In this document: positions 25,000 through 37,400 of the stretch, piece by piece
Position numbering within the stretch: the first letter of the stretch is position 1
Layout: each line of letters opens with the position of its first letter
DNA from: Neckera pumila
Lineage: Eukaryota; Streptophyta; Bryopsida; Hypnales; Neckeraceae
DNA: 64,000 bases
Reading direction: 5' to 3'
Assembly (NCBI GenBank): GCA_963969595.1
Contig: OZ018411.1
Span: forward strand, 126,501 to 190,500
Notes under the pieces: generated by a model
What the model was told of the DNA's origin: nothing
Seen by the model: only the letters and a program-made list of their open reading frames with translations
The model's database searches: none
Translations under genes and position numbers: made by a program

Positions 25000-26650
25000 T
25001 AGCATCATCAAATAGGAGGTAGGAAGAATTTTTTTTCTACTCTTTTTGGTCTAGGGTTCTCTATCTTGATGTGACACTATAAATTCATATCAGGATGTCC
25101 TTCAGCGTCACGTCCGGATGCATCCTAATGCGTCAGGATTCAAGTTGGCCAATATATATATATATATTGAACAGCCTGTCCGTTGATTTGGATGGACAAG
25201 CGACTAACAGGCCATCCAAGCTATTTAGGATTTTTTTTCTAGGATCTTGATAACACTAACCTTCTAAATAATATCAAGAAGTGGATCCTCATATTTGGGG
25301 GAAATACTTACTCATCAATTTGTGCCTGATTGGGGCTATTTGGAGAGAAGTACCATCTAGTTTGGTTCAAGCTGGAAGATAAGATGAAACTAGTAATGAC
25401 AATCAACCTCAGTGAATGGAAATAACGATGAAACGTCTTTCCAAAATTTGAACACTTTGGTATGTGGATTTTGAAGATCTCCTATAGTGCATAAGCTGTT
25501 CTAGTTGTAAAATTGAAACATGAGCCTATGAAGTTGGAGCCTATGAACTAGGTAGACCACCAGAGACCATGGTGGTGAGGACCTTGTCTGCATTGGATGG
25601 TGGGATACCTCAATGTGTTTGACTGTGCCTCTTTATTCTAAAATAATCTTGTTCCACACACAATAATCCTGTATTGCTGATGGTTTGTGGATCATTAGCT
25701 AAGCTAGGGGTGGGAACTAGTAGCCACTCTTAGGATGGGATTTCATCCCCTTAGTCCTGTGTCTCATGAGTATTTTCAACCTATAAATGTTTGGTTTGAT
25801 TACATATAGCACCCATTTAGTAATAGGGTTGTGAAGAAAACTTCAAGATTAAGTATTTCAGTTCAACCACCAATTTATTTGGGAAGGTAGCAGTCATTCC
25901 ACCAAATTTTAGTTGATCCGTGATATACATTTGGTTCCGCTCTATAGGTAGTGCTACAGATTGCCTTTGATGGATCGAAGAACTTGTGCCATGCCATTCC
26001 AAATGGCTCTAAAATAATTTAGAGAAGAAAGTAGGATAGATTTAACCACTATTGCTCTATCCGCAAGAATAAGTTGTTGTATAGTCCAGTGTTTAAGTTT
26101 CATAGAAATTTTCACTATAGGAATTTGTCAATGTCAAAGGTTCTAGGAAGAACCCCAAATGGGGCATCCAAGAGCTTAGATAGCAAGCAAACCAATAGTA
26201 TTCTAGATTTTCTCTTTCCGGCCCAGTATTGAAAAGCACACATTGTGATAAGAGTTATTGATCTTAATTGTTTGGAAGTTGAATACCTCAAATTTTCTCT
26301 AGTTTCTATTCTATCCTTGTTGCCATGTTCAACGCCTCACCAATGAAGATGAATAGGTAAAGCTCTAAAGGACACCTTTGCCATATTTCTTGTTAAATAG
26401 GGAATTGATTGGTTACAGTCCTTTCTTTAATGTAATTGATGCCAAGGCATTTTGTAGCAACATTCATACCAAATGCATGAACAAATTTGGGATAACAATT
26501 TTGTGCATAATATGGAAGAAGTATTAAGAGACCACATCATAGGCTTTGATAAAGTCTAGTTCAAAAAAAATCAAATTTGATTTAAGTCTTTTGCCCATTC
26601 TACAATTTCATAATATAAGAGGGAGGAAAGCTAAATAGTCTGGGCTTATA
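25000..26650 (-). mobile_element. Decayed non-LTR (LINE) reverse transcriptase remnant
   Basis: Read on the minus strand, landmarks of plant LINE reverse transcriptase appear in the right order. LDFIKAYDVVS lies at about 26566-26526 (catalytic DFxKAYD block), then NQFPI near 26400, then CPLELYLFIFIGEALN at about 26380-26325 (GCPLAPYLF block). A degraded GI.LP...QLLSQ stretch follows near 26260, where the catalytic YADD is lost. LILADRAIVVKSILLSSL at about 26080-26025 corresponds to the thumb/L-AGR-VV-LLSSL block. Stops and frameshifts interrupt every segment, so no protein is made. Neither the 5' end nor a poly-A tail is seen. Confidence 0.7.
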
Positions 26651-26687
26651 ACATCCTTAAAGAGGCTTTGTAGTTTAATTTGGAAGA

Positions 26688-26902
26688 CACTACAAGAAAC
26701 CCACATTTTAGGTGACGAGCCCTAATTTTTTTAAACAAGTAGGCGATGTCCAATGCATCAAACCCATGTTTTTATATCAACAAGAACGTCCAATGTAACA
26801 TCAATGTTGATATAAAAACATGGGTTTATTGCATTGGACATTATTGAAAGTTTGCTAAAAGAAATTAGGGCTTGTCACCTAAAACACGGAATTCTTATAG
26901 TA
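26688..26902. mobile_element. CACTA-like foldback MITE, 215 bp
   Basis: It begins CACTACAAGAAACCC, the classical plant CACTA/En-Spm terminus. It is a long imperfect palindrome: TTTTAGGTGACGAGCCCTAATT on the left mirrors AATTAGGGCTTGTCACCTAAAA on the right, and ATGTTTTTATATCAAC mirrors GTTGATATAAAAACAT in the centre. The right terminus is diverged (CTTATAGTA). The flanks AGA and AGG are near-identical 3-bp candidates for the target duplication expected for CACTA. Confidence 0.7.
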
Positions 26903-27752
26903 AGGCTTTGGCTATCAACGGTGCTAGTATGTAAGCCCAAGAGTGTGAGCTCGTGAGCATTGAGCCACAATATAAGTACCTATAATATAGATACCACACA
27001 CTATAGAAGGTGTATGTATCATAAACGCCTTTAATATGGATATATATACCCTACAACCATAGACAGTTTCTATAGTATATACACCTATAACATAGATGTG
27101 TAGTATTCTAGGCTCATGGGCTCACACTCCTATGCTCACATAATAGCAACCCTCTTTTGGCTATGATTCTATATAAAATGTTGAGGAGAGTGATAGGACA
27201 CCAATTGTGTTATTTTGGTATTCGTTTTGTTTTTGACATATGTTAGCAATTTTTTTGTTTGCCATTGTTTGCCCTTATTTTTTTCTTTTCTTCTTCTGTA
27301 CATGTCATTGCAGCATGGCTTTTAATTTATTACACTTTAAAGACTACGAGCAAGTGGAAAAAAAATTACATATAAATAATATGCAGTACCTTTAAATGAC
27401 CCCTTCCCTAATTATAATTACCAATATAGTACAAATAATCAAAATTATTTAATACCAATATTTTAAAAATACCATGTCATGTAATCTATTCTACAAGGTA
27501 ATTAGCCCTCCAGTAAATAAGATGTTATTGCAGGTGTATGCAAATTCTAAAAGAGAGTGCATTTCTAAAGAATCCCAAAGTGTTATTCTACATTTTTATG
27601 TATTACTTCTTTGCGGGAAGAAAAATGGTACGCTTTTCATTCAGTGGTAAATTAATGCTTTGAGCAATATAAGACTATAATGGATAAATCTTGTTAGTAA
27701 AAAGGTAATAAGAATCATTCTTACTATGGTTGACAATAAAATGCATGTTCTG

Positions 27753-27907
27753 CACTAGTAGAAAAAGGTGGAATTTTGACAGAATTCTGTTTATTAACAA
27801 ATTTTTGTTAATCATTTTTGTTAATCAATTTGCATTAATCTACTCATATTATTTGCATTAAGCTATTCATACTATATCAAAATAGTATGAGTAGATTGAT
27901 GCAAGTG
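27753..27907. repeat. CACTAGTAG terminus and adjacent hairpin
   Basis: CACTAGTAGAAAAAGG (from about 27754) looks like another CACTA-type terminus. Downstream, TTGCATTAATCTACTCATA (about 27829-27848) is mirrored by AGTATGAGTAGATTGATGCAA near 27886-27906, forming a stem. A right terminus could not be found. Confidence 0.4.
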
Positions 27908-27922
27908 ATACCTTTCAGACAC

Positions 27923-28751
27923 CAGGGTGAATGCAAGAAACACTTACAGTATTATTTGTTGCGTTTTGTCACAATCTAGTTTCTGATTTTTTTTTGGCTA
28001 TGACTTTTGTGTTTTAGCTCCGAATAACTCGAAATTTATAGGGAAGATACTCATAATCATTGTACACCTTTTCCAATTTTTCAATATTTTTTAAAAATAA
28101 TTTACTACTTATAAACAGCCCTGATAATTTTTCACAATGGATGATTTAGGGATATTTTGCATTTTTTTTAACCCAAAAAAATGAATTTTGAGCTGAAATT
28201 TGGAGAGAATGGTCTTCTAGTAGACTTATAGCTACTCTCTAAATGAATTTTAAAAATATTTATTTTTATGTGGTGTACAAGTCCACAAAGAGAGCTCCTT
28301 TCTGCATTTTTTTGAAGGTATGAAACATTATTTTGGTGCAATTTTTTGGACAAATCCCATCACCAAATTTTTTTTTCTAATGGAAAATTTTTAGATTTCC
28401 TTAAAAAAAAATTCAAAATTTTTTAATTTCAAAAAACTTTTGGGTGATGGGATTTGACCAGAAAACTCACCAAAATAATGTTTCATACCTTTGAAAAAAA
28501 ATGCAAAAAGAAGCTATTTTTGTGGACTTCTATACCACATAAAAATAATTATTTTAATAATCCTTTAAATGGTAGCTATAAGTTTACTAGAAGACCATTC
28601 TCTGCAAATTTCAGCTCAAAATTTGTTTTTTTGGGTTAAAACAAGTGCAAAAAACCCCTAAAACACCCATTGTAAGAAATTATTGGGGGTTTTTAAAAAT
28701 AAAAAACTAAGGTGTGTCAAAATGCTTTAAGTGTTTCTTGCATTCATCCGC
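27923..28751. mobile_element. Long inverted-repeat (foldback) element, about 830 bp
   Basis: The two halves are reverse complements: GGTGAATGCAAGAAACACTT at the left faces AAGTGTTTCTTGCATTCATC at the right, and similarity continues inwards to a short spacer near 28390-28440. Because of the symmetry the minus ORF 28168-28353 and the plus ORF 28454-28639 encode similar peptides (RRPFSPNFSSKFIFLG and RRPFSANFSSKFVFLG), which are not genes. The arms are about 400 bp with moderate mismatches. Confidence 0.7.
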
Positions 28752-31401
28752 CATCAAAATCAAACTTCTTGAAGGACTTTCTAGTGCTATACTCTTACTA
28801 GTCCTTAACACTCAATCATCAATAGTGTTTGTACAAATCTTGTAATAAAGCATATGCAAGGCACTGGTGATTTTTGGGTGTGGATCAAAATAAGCCCTCA
28901 AATCCAAATGCATCTCTTTTTTGAGCAAAGCAATAGTCTTGCTCACAAACCTGATCTACAATAGTTAGCAACAACAATTGTTGCATTAGTTCGTCACACC
29001 TTCTTCATTCCATGCTCAATCTTTAGAGAATGGGGATATGGCTCTCCGTGGCTTGCGGAGGTCCCATTTTTTGAAGATTGAGACTGGCCATTCTTCCTCT
29101 CTGGAAGTAAAGAATGGGTCTGAAGAAGAATTCTTCAATGAAGTTTTAATTGCTCCACTTTTCACTTTCACCCTGCCGTTTTGTGTGTTGCCTATGTTTT
29201 GTACGTTGCTTGTGTCTTATGCCTTCATTGTGTTTTCAGCGGTCCTTGTCCACATTTTGAGCCTTCATCGTGTAATTTGCGTTCTTTGCCCACGTTCTGT
29301 GTGCCTTGGGTATCCGAGTTCTATAGAATCTCTTCCTTCCACATTCTACATTGGTAAATCGCGTTTTTCAATTCATCATTTTCATTCTCTTCACCAACAA
29401 AAGGGGTGTCGCTAATGCTTCATGTTTTTTGGCTTGTAATAGTCTCCTCTTTTCTCTACAACTTCTCAATCATTCTTCGTAGAAATTTCATTTTCAGAGA
29501 AGGTGTCACTAAAGTAGGATGCTCTAAAAGCAACCATTTAAGGGTGGTCCGTCTTTTTTGTAGATTTGCATGAATAGAAATTTTTTTCACTCATTTTTCA
29601 GAGAAAGAAAAATGGATGCCAAACGTAACACAAGTAGTTTCATATTTTTTGAAGCATTTTTGAATTAATTATGAATTTTCTAAGATTTCTATTGTAGGTA
29701 CCTATTTGTAACCTTAGGTCTTCCAAAATGCGTCCACTTGCAACTTTCAAAATAATTTGAGGAAATCAAGGCCGAAGATTGGCTCTTGCAATAAAGAATA
29801 CTCTTTTTCTTGATTCAATGAATGACTAAAGTGGTCCATTTAAAGACCAACTCATATCTATTTAGTACTTCCTCTGTCTTGAATTAAATCCGGGATTTCC
29901 TAGAAATGGCTAGATTAATACGTGAGTTGTTCCTATTTTCAAAAGATTGTGGAGATATTGTAGCTTCTACTAAATTCCATTAGGTGTGAAAGAATGGAAG
30001 TAAAAAGTGAAGTGGTGCATACTGAAAACAAGCGGCAAAAGTGACTAATTTTTGCCCTTTTTGGAATTGCTCCAATGGTATTAATTTTCATCATTCTTTG
30101 AGCAATACTGGTGCAATGATATTCATTGAAGTCCTCTGTATTCAATTCCGACAATTTCTTGTGATTCAAGTTCAAAAAATTCTCAACAAGAGATTTCATA
30201 GTAGCACTTTTTGTATAGTTTTTGGGTTGAATTCTTTGCCTTTGGTTGATTAGAGGGTTGTGTTTTGATTCTTTTGCAAGGATCGAATTGCTATATAGTC
30301 TTTGGAGTGTGATATCTATAGATTCTTTTGCTTGAGGGTGTTTGAACTAGCTTCAATTATTTTATATCAAGTTGTGGAGAGCCAATTTCAAATTTAATTT
30401 GAGACAAGTATATTTGAAAACCCTTGGACTTCTTTTGAGCCAGAGGCAGTACCATTTTGTAGGGTCGATTTGAAGAAGCCGGTCGCTTTTACCCCTATTC
30501 TCTAACGGCAGTGGAAGAGAGTAGGACCATACACCAGCGTGTTCCAAAACTAGTCCCGCATCATGCAGGCATGCATACTCTACCTTCGTTGCCTTCCCTG
30601 TAGGAGAACCACCTCTAAGTTACCCTGCACTTCCTCATCTTGAGCCATCCCTTCGTAAGCCTGAAATCAAGAGAGCGTTCAGATCCAGAGATCCTCCTCG
30701 TCTCCAAAGAGCGTTGTAGAAGCCACGAGCCTTGCTCGCCAAGCGTCCATGCCTCCACAACAATTGGGGTCTGAAATCATTCCATATCTGCCGACACTCC
30801 CACCCACAACCCCGATCGACTGAGCACTAAGCCTAAGCTTACGGTGTTCTCTGGGCAAACCGCAAGCAAGCAAGCAAGCAGCGCCCCCGAAACAAGCTCA
30901 CAGTTTTCGCAGCCCTGCCGTGCCTCACAGAGGGCCACAGACCGCTGCTCCACATCCACCCTCCTAAGTTATCCACCGGGCTGCCAGGGCAAGGACCACC
31001 CCGGAACCATGGCCATGGCGTGCAATGGGGGAGAGGGACACGTCGTGCCAGGCCACGGCCTCAGCTTAACTTACTGCCCGAGCCCTCCAAGCGCATCCTG
31101 GGCTCCTGGCACGACGTCCATACCGCCGTGCGTGGGTGGAGATGCTCTAGTCAGGACTCAGGAAATGCTGCCCCTGATTCGCTTCAAAAGTAGTAGACCG
31201 ACGAGGATTAATTTTTCGTTCGTGCCCAAAACAGAGGGAGAAAAGAAAAAGAAAAGTGAGTATCTGGAAAGGGGCTCTCAAAATAGCATAGCCGTGAACC
31301 TCCGACTCGAGCGCAGCCTGCGCATGGATCGTCGTCACGGGCCTGGCCGCTGGCTGGCTGGCTGTGGCGGTAGGGTTCTAGGGTTCCGGACCTCCTCGGC
31401 G
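28752..31401. other. Intergenic DNA and upstream region of the FYR gene
   Basis: 29038-29165 is a copy of the dispersed repeat seen at 9535-9760, beside GTCACACCTTCTTC at 28994. From about 30400 the composition becomes GC-richer and probably contains the promoter and 5' leader of the gene starting at 31402. A GCAA microsatellite lies at 30862-30881. A long ORF in frame with the gene start (30844-31494) has no ancestry I recognise and may simply be open leader. Confidence 0.4.
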
Positions 31402-34400
31402 ATGGATGTTGTTTGCATGTTCATTGTTCTGTGCGCTCTCTTCTGTCCTCATGGTAAGCCTCGCTCCGGTACCAACTGGTGTGTGACTGACTGACCGACT
31501 GACTGACTGACGGACGGACGGAACAACTGCCCCCGTCCGTTTGGTGTCTTCCCTCGGTTTTCTTTCCTCCACGTTCGTTTCGAGGTTCGAAGTTCGAGGT
31601 TCGAGAATTGAAGCGTAGGCGGAAAGACTGTAGACCTCTCGATTGCATTCCTTTCCTCTCCCTCGTGCCGCATCCATGGCCGACCGCGCGCATCTCCCGC
31701 ATGGACCTGTCGCTCACACCTTGATTCTTGTATTGCATTCCGGTAAGAAACTATGGTGTCCCCTCCCTGGAATGTTTTCATTGTCCCTCGATTTTGGATG
31801 GACTGCGTTTGGTATATATGTTGTCCTCGCCCTCTTTAGTGATGGCATGGCATGGTGTTTCCATGATGTTGCAACAATCCAAGGTTGCTTGCGAGTTCCG
31901 ATAGTTTGGAAATTGACGATCCCAAGGTTGTGTCGGGGCTTTAATACTGTGCGCTGGTCACAGTTTCTTGGACTGTTAGACGCAGTGGACGGATCGTGCT
32001 CCCTGATTTTCCAAGTAGTTTTGTTTATCTGCCGGAAACGTTTACTTATTTGATCCCTGAGACAGACTTACTTGACGCGCAGGACCATCGGGTGGCATGA
32101 TTTCCAGCACCTTACAACCCGAGTGTGTGGAGGGATTGCTATCCTATGCACGCTTGTTTTTCGCTCAACCGCATTCGGGCAAGGTACAAATTACAGGCTC
32201 TGGCGATGATTTGTTTTTTCTGCACCATTTTGTCTTTCGTTTGGTGCACTAGTAGGGGCGGGGTTCTGTTTGCAGTACGTTCGGTCTTGTCTTATGGAGC
32301 TGTCTAGGGAATTTTGACTTCTACCTCGAGATTTTAGCGAGATTCCGTTTATAAGGGGTTTCTTGTTCGCTGTTCTTCACAGTTATCTACCCTTGCAGCT
32401 GCCGGACGAAAAATAAATACAGTTACAAATTGGGACCCAGGCCAACAAACAGTTGAAGCTGTAAGCTTGTCATTTCATTTTAATTTTTTCGAATCTTTTC
32501 AAGGATTCCTTGACGCTGAGGGGATTTAGGCGCTGTTTCGTCCCACAAGTTTTGACCAGTTGGTGTGATTTTAGGATTTCCTGTATGTCTTCACTGTTTT
32601 ACAGGATAGGGCGTTTGAAATCCAGGTGATCCTTCTGGTGCTTTAGGCATGTATATGGCGCCTTTCTTTAGCACGAAGGTTGGAACTGTGATTTTAATTT
32701 CAAAAATTAACGCATGATGTTAAGATGATATTGTACAGATTGTGCAAGGACTTGCGGATTGGAAGGCCCCTGAAGGCGATGCTGGGTTCAGTATCAAGCA
32801 CACACTGATGGAAGTTACTCACATTCTGTACGAAACGACTGGCAACTTTATTGCAGAAGTGAATGCCGCAAATAAAACAACTTTAGCGTCTGGTTGGGAA
32901 GTTTCTTCCATGCTGCGAGGAAGGCTGGTGGTCATTCTACCGCAAGATTCGTGAGTCTTCAAACCTCACCTCGTAGACATTATTAAGGATGTCATGCTGA
33001 CGAAGTGCAAGCCAAAGTGCGAGCAAAAGGATTAAAGCAGTATCAGGGAAATTTTAATCCATCTAATTTGGTCTCATTGTTTCTCATGGTCCGAAACTCC
33101 TCGGTTCATTTCGACATCAAAGTAATCATTGAATTATGAATATGTAATTATTAGCGTTATCTAGGTGTTCCTGAATCTTCAGCTTTGAGCTGTGAAGACA
33201 AAGACCATCATCAAGAGCACTTCTTACCTAAGGCGTCTGAGGGAATTTTCCTTGCATAGAAGCGGAGAGAAATAAAAGCAATCCTGCGTACACTACGTCA
33301 TGCTTGAATAGCAATGGAGTATTGTGACAACTGTACTGCCTCATATTTTCCAGATTATTGAACTTCGATTCTGCTTTACTCAGGTCTTGCAAGTGAAAGT
33401 GCTTCAGCTCCTCTGCTGTTCTGGGCAGCCCTACGATGTGGCATTGTATTCTGATCCATGTTTGTGGTCCATGGTTGCCTGACGTGAGTAGGCAGAGCCA
33501 TCTCCAAAAGCTGTTCTCAAATCGGGGCAAAATTCCTGACTATCAACAGCTTTTAGAGGTACAGATGAAGTCATCTTGGTAATCAGCTTAGGGATGCTTA
33601 TCTTTGTAGAATAGTGGCGCATTGCTAAGTCTATTTTCTGTACGGGTGTGGTTACATGCATGTCCAGATTCTTGTAATTGACTGGACATCATTGCAGATA
33701 TCTGATAATATCAAATGTTGATTTGTGGTCTTAAAGGATTGCAGTTTTTAGCCTGGCTAATCAAATTTCACTGCTTGCACAGTTTAAAATTCCGGGCAGC
33801 AGACAATTTTACTGGCAATGAATTTTTAACATCTACTTGATCTCTAACCTCTTTTATTCATCAGTAAAGGGTAATACTTTAGAGATCGTCTAAGGGTGAT
33901 GTTGAGTACCGCAGAACGTGTTGTTTTGGTTTGCGAGATCCTAGAAAAGCTCATGAAATCTGTGGCTTTGTTGTTCTTTGAAAAGTGATGTAGGTGGTGG
34001 AATCCACACATATCACAAGTACATGGAGGAAGCTCTTTCAGGCATGAGTCTAACTGAGGTCGAGATTGAGACAACTTTTCTTGATATTACTACTTCTGAT
34101 TCTGTTCCCGAACCGATTATGACAACTGCTTCTGCAAGCGTACTCTCCGACACTCTAATACTATACTATTGTGCATGCTCGTTTGCCTTTGTGATTGACT
34201 CTTTTCCATCAGTGGTATGAACCAAGCTATGATTGCGAAATTGTTTAGGGAATCAATTTGTAGGATGAAGTCGCAGGAGTCTCTACAATTCAGAGTTTGT
34301 TATTTTTCGCTGTAGAGTCTTCCCTTCCTAAGCTAAGCTTTGTCTTCACGTGCGTGACTGGCGATTTCAATGGTAGCTTGACTTTGGCATCTAATTTTGA

Positions 34401-37400
34401 ATTTGTAGTATGGACGCACTCTCGGTGTTTTACGTATAGGTCTGGAGGTCTGAGTGATGTTAATAAATTTCCTGTTGTTTCAGGTTCCTCTTCATCTGAC
34501 TACAACCCACTACAAGCTCCTGCCCAGTCATGCATCAGAGCTCTTCATAGATCTTGCCTATTTTCATCTTGAGCTCGCTGCAATAGCTGTAAAGGGCATG
34601 CTTCCTCACCTTCTAGAAATGAGTGGTGGCAATGCTGAAAAGCTGGCGCTGATGGAAAGGGGTTCTAAAGACGGGAGCAGTGCTGCTCTGGACACGGTGC
34701 TTCGTCTTGTAATTTGCCAAGGCAATATGTTGTCAGTTAAACGTGAGTTTGCAGTTTCTGAGACTTTGTGTATATGTGTACAAAGTGTAGGAAGATGAAT
34801 GCAGAAATGTCCCCCTGCTATCATTTATTATCGCCAGATGAAAGCAAGTTTTGTACTCAAGGTATGTGATGGTAGACTCTGCTTTTTTCTTGAGTTTTTC
34901 TTGGAAGTTTCCTCATTTGATTGAGAAGTGCACATATTATTTTCTATCTGTGCAGCTGTTAGCGAGGTGTCAGTTTATCCAGGATCCCCGTTTTTCAGAG
35001 ATTTGAGGACAATATCTCTTAACTACGTGAAGACGACTCTATCGACGTCCCAGCTCTTAGCTCTGCCTTGTGCTTCTATCGCCCCCACCCTTCCAGAGAT
35101 ATTTCAAAGGGGACCAACTGCTCAAATTTGGGAGAACTTGGAGCATCATGATCATGACTCATTGATAATAACCCTGTCCGTTGAAGAAGATACAGGAAAC
35201 ATCACTCATTTGTTCGTGTGGCGCGATGGAAGATTTTGGCTGCATTCTATCACTAGGGCAGAACAGAAAAGTTTTAGCCCAACTGTGATTGCAGATTACA
35301 AAGAAGTCGACTTGCTTGGGAAAAGTGAAGCCGATGCAAAACATCAGGTGAGACATGAATTCTGAGGGTCTTAGCTTTTAGAGTCAACAGTGTGTTACCG
35401 AAGATACCCAGATTGGGTCCTCAGGTACAGAAATTTGCACGGGCTGAAATAGTCTGTGGCGTGCTTCTGTTATTTCAACAGAATATTCCCCTCGCAACTG
35501 CGGATGTTTTGTTGACTACACCTCCACGAAGAGCAGAGCATCTAGAGAAAATCTCTAACCCCTCTGCCAAAAAACGAAAGCCAGAAGAAGCAGACGAGAA
35601 TTCCTCTCAAAGTAGTCCTCATCAGGCCAGTTGGCGTCACAAAAGAAGTGCTCCACATTCATCAAAGCATATGGAGCGACCGTCGAGATGGATTTCTGGG
35701 TTACCTTCGGACTCAGCAGTTGGTGGTGCAGAACGCTACTCCGTGCATTTGGCATCGTTAATTTCTCCAATAAGGTTGGCATAGTTTTCATACCATTTCC
35801 TCAATTCCAAGACAGATATTTATTTTTTAGTATGAAAAAGTTGTGTACAGTAAGAGAACGGAATGTTGCAAAACATAGAAGGCTTGCGACAGCTAGGATT
35901 CATCATTATCCTTTTAATTGTAAATTAGTTTGAAGTCCTTGATCTGGAGCTTTGTTTCTCTGTGTTGTGATATTGTAGGGGGTGTCTCCTACATTACTGA
36001 GGAAATTCAAACACTATACTCGTTAGGTTTCAACTCGGTCGTTTGGTGCTAACCTAGCTGCACTTTATGTCCAAGTGCAGATCTTCGTTCTGTCTTTGAA
36101 CTCATAAATGTTAATGCAGGGGCGCATTTGCAATAGAGGACCCACCACCTAACCATCTTAGTAATGCATCCAAGGTTCGTTGTTTTCTCTTTGCCTTTTT
36201 CCATGCAATTTCCTCTTTTAAATCATGTAAAGATATTTCTCTGCTTCGTAGCCGTCGTCCTTAATCGTACTAAACTTACCTTGCTTCATGACACCTCATC
36301 TTCTGCTTGAATTCTTTAATGCTGACCATTATGCTTCGGTGTGTGTTTCTATTAGGTTAATTTATCGCATGCCTATGTTTGTAATCATCCAAGTCTCATG
36401 CTCTGCCAAGTTTCTGTGCACAAGGTCTTCCTTCCTTTCTCTGATTAAGTGGTGACTATGATTCAGTGCATCGAAAAGCTCTTGCATCACACTGAAAGCA
36501 ACGAGATTTCAATGTTCCCTTTGACTGTGGACATGTAAATAACGACTTTCCCTTCTCATTTTTCCTGCTATATTGTGTGCAAGGTTATCGTGGTTGGCGT
36601 GTAGGCATCTGTATCAACATTGATCCCGTTTTCTGATTGCTGAACTCTGGATAATAACCTGGGGTGTTTGTCTGAATCAGGCCTTCTGCACGAAGAGAGT
36701 TGTATAAAAAGGTCTGGTGCGAGCTTGACGGCATGGTGAAGCAGACAGTTAAGAAGACTCGTGGGCAGGAAGAACTTGCACATGCTATTGCTATTGCAGG
36801 AGCCGACTGTAGTGTGGTTGAAGAAAGTAAGCTTTAATCTATATAATACCACAGCTCAATGTTTTTTTGGTGTTTGTGTGTGATCACCAGGGTGGTTCCA
36901 TGGAGACTTTCTAAGTTCTATTTATGTTAAGCTTGGAAGTAGGGTTGGTTGTGTAGCACACTCGTATGTCCGGGATGCGCTTTCTGCTATTTCCGGGCTG
37001 GTGTTCAGCACAGGTCAAGCTAGTCCTTTAAAGTTGAACAAGCATAGGACTACTGGTTCTCGTTTTTTGCTGTGATCTAAATTTCTCTTGTCCATAGTAA
37101 GACACAGACTGACACTGGATGACCGTACCTATGAATATGAAAAAGGGGTGCTGAAATCAGAGGTTGGTAGATTTAAAATCAGAATAATCAGTTCTTTATT
37201 GCCGTCAATGATGTAGGAGGGTGGGCTTTTGTACAGGATCACTCATGCCTACAACACATGCAGTGCTCCCGGAGAAGCCAATGGACTTTGCACCTGTCAA
37301 CAAGCGCCGTCGTTGTGAAGAAGTGCCTCGAGATGCGCAAGGACGCCCAGTATTTCCTATAAAACTGGGGCCGAGTCTTCAGGTGTATGACTTGGGAAAA

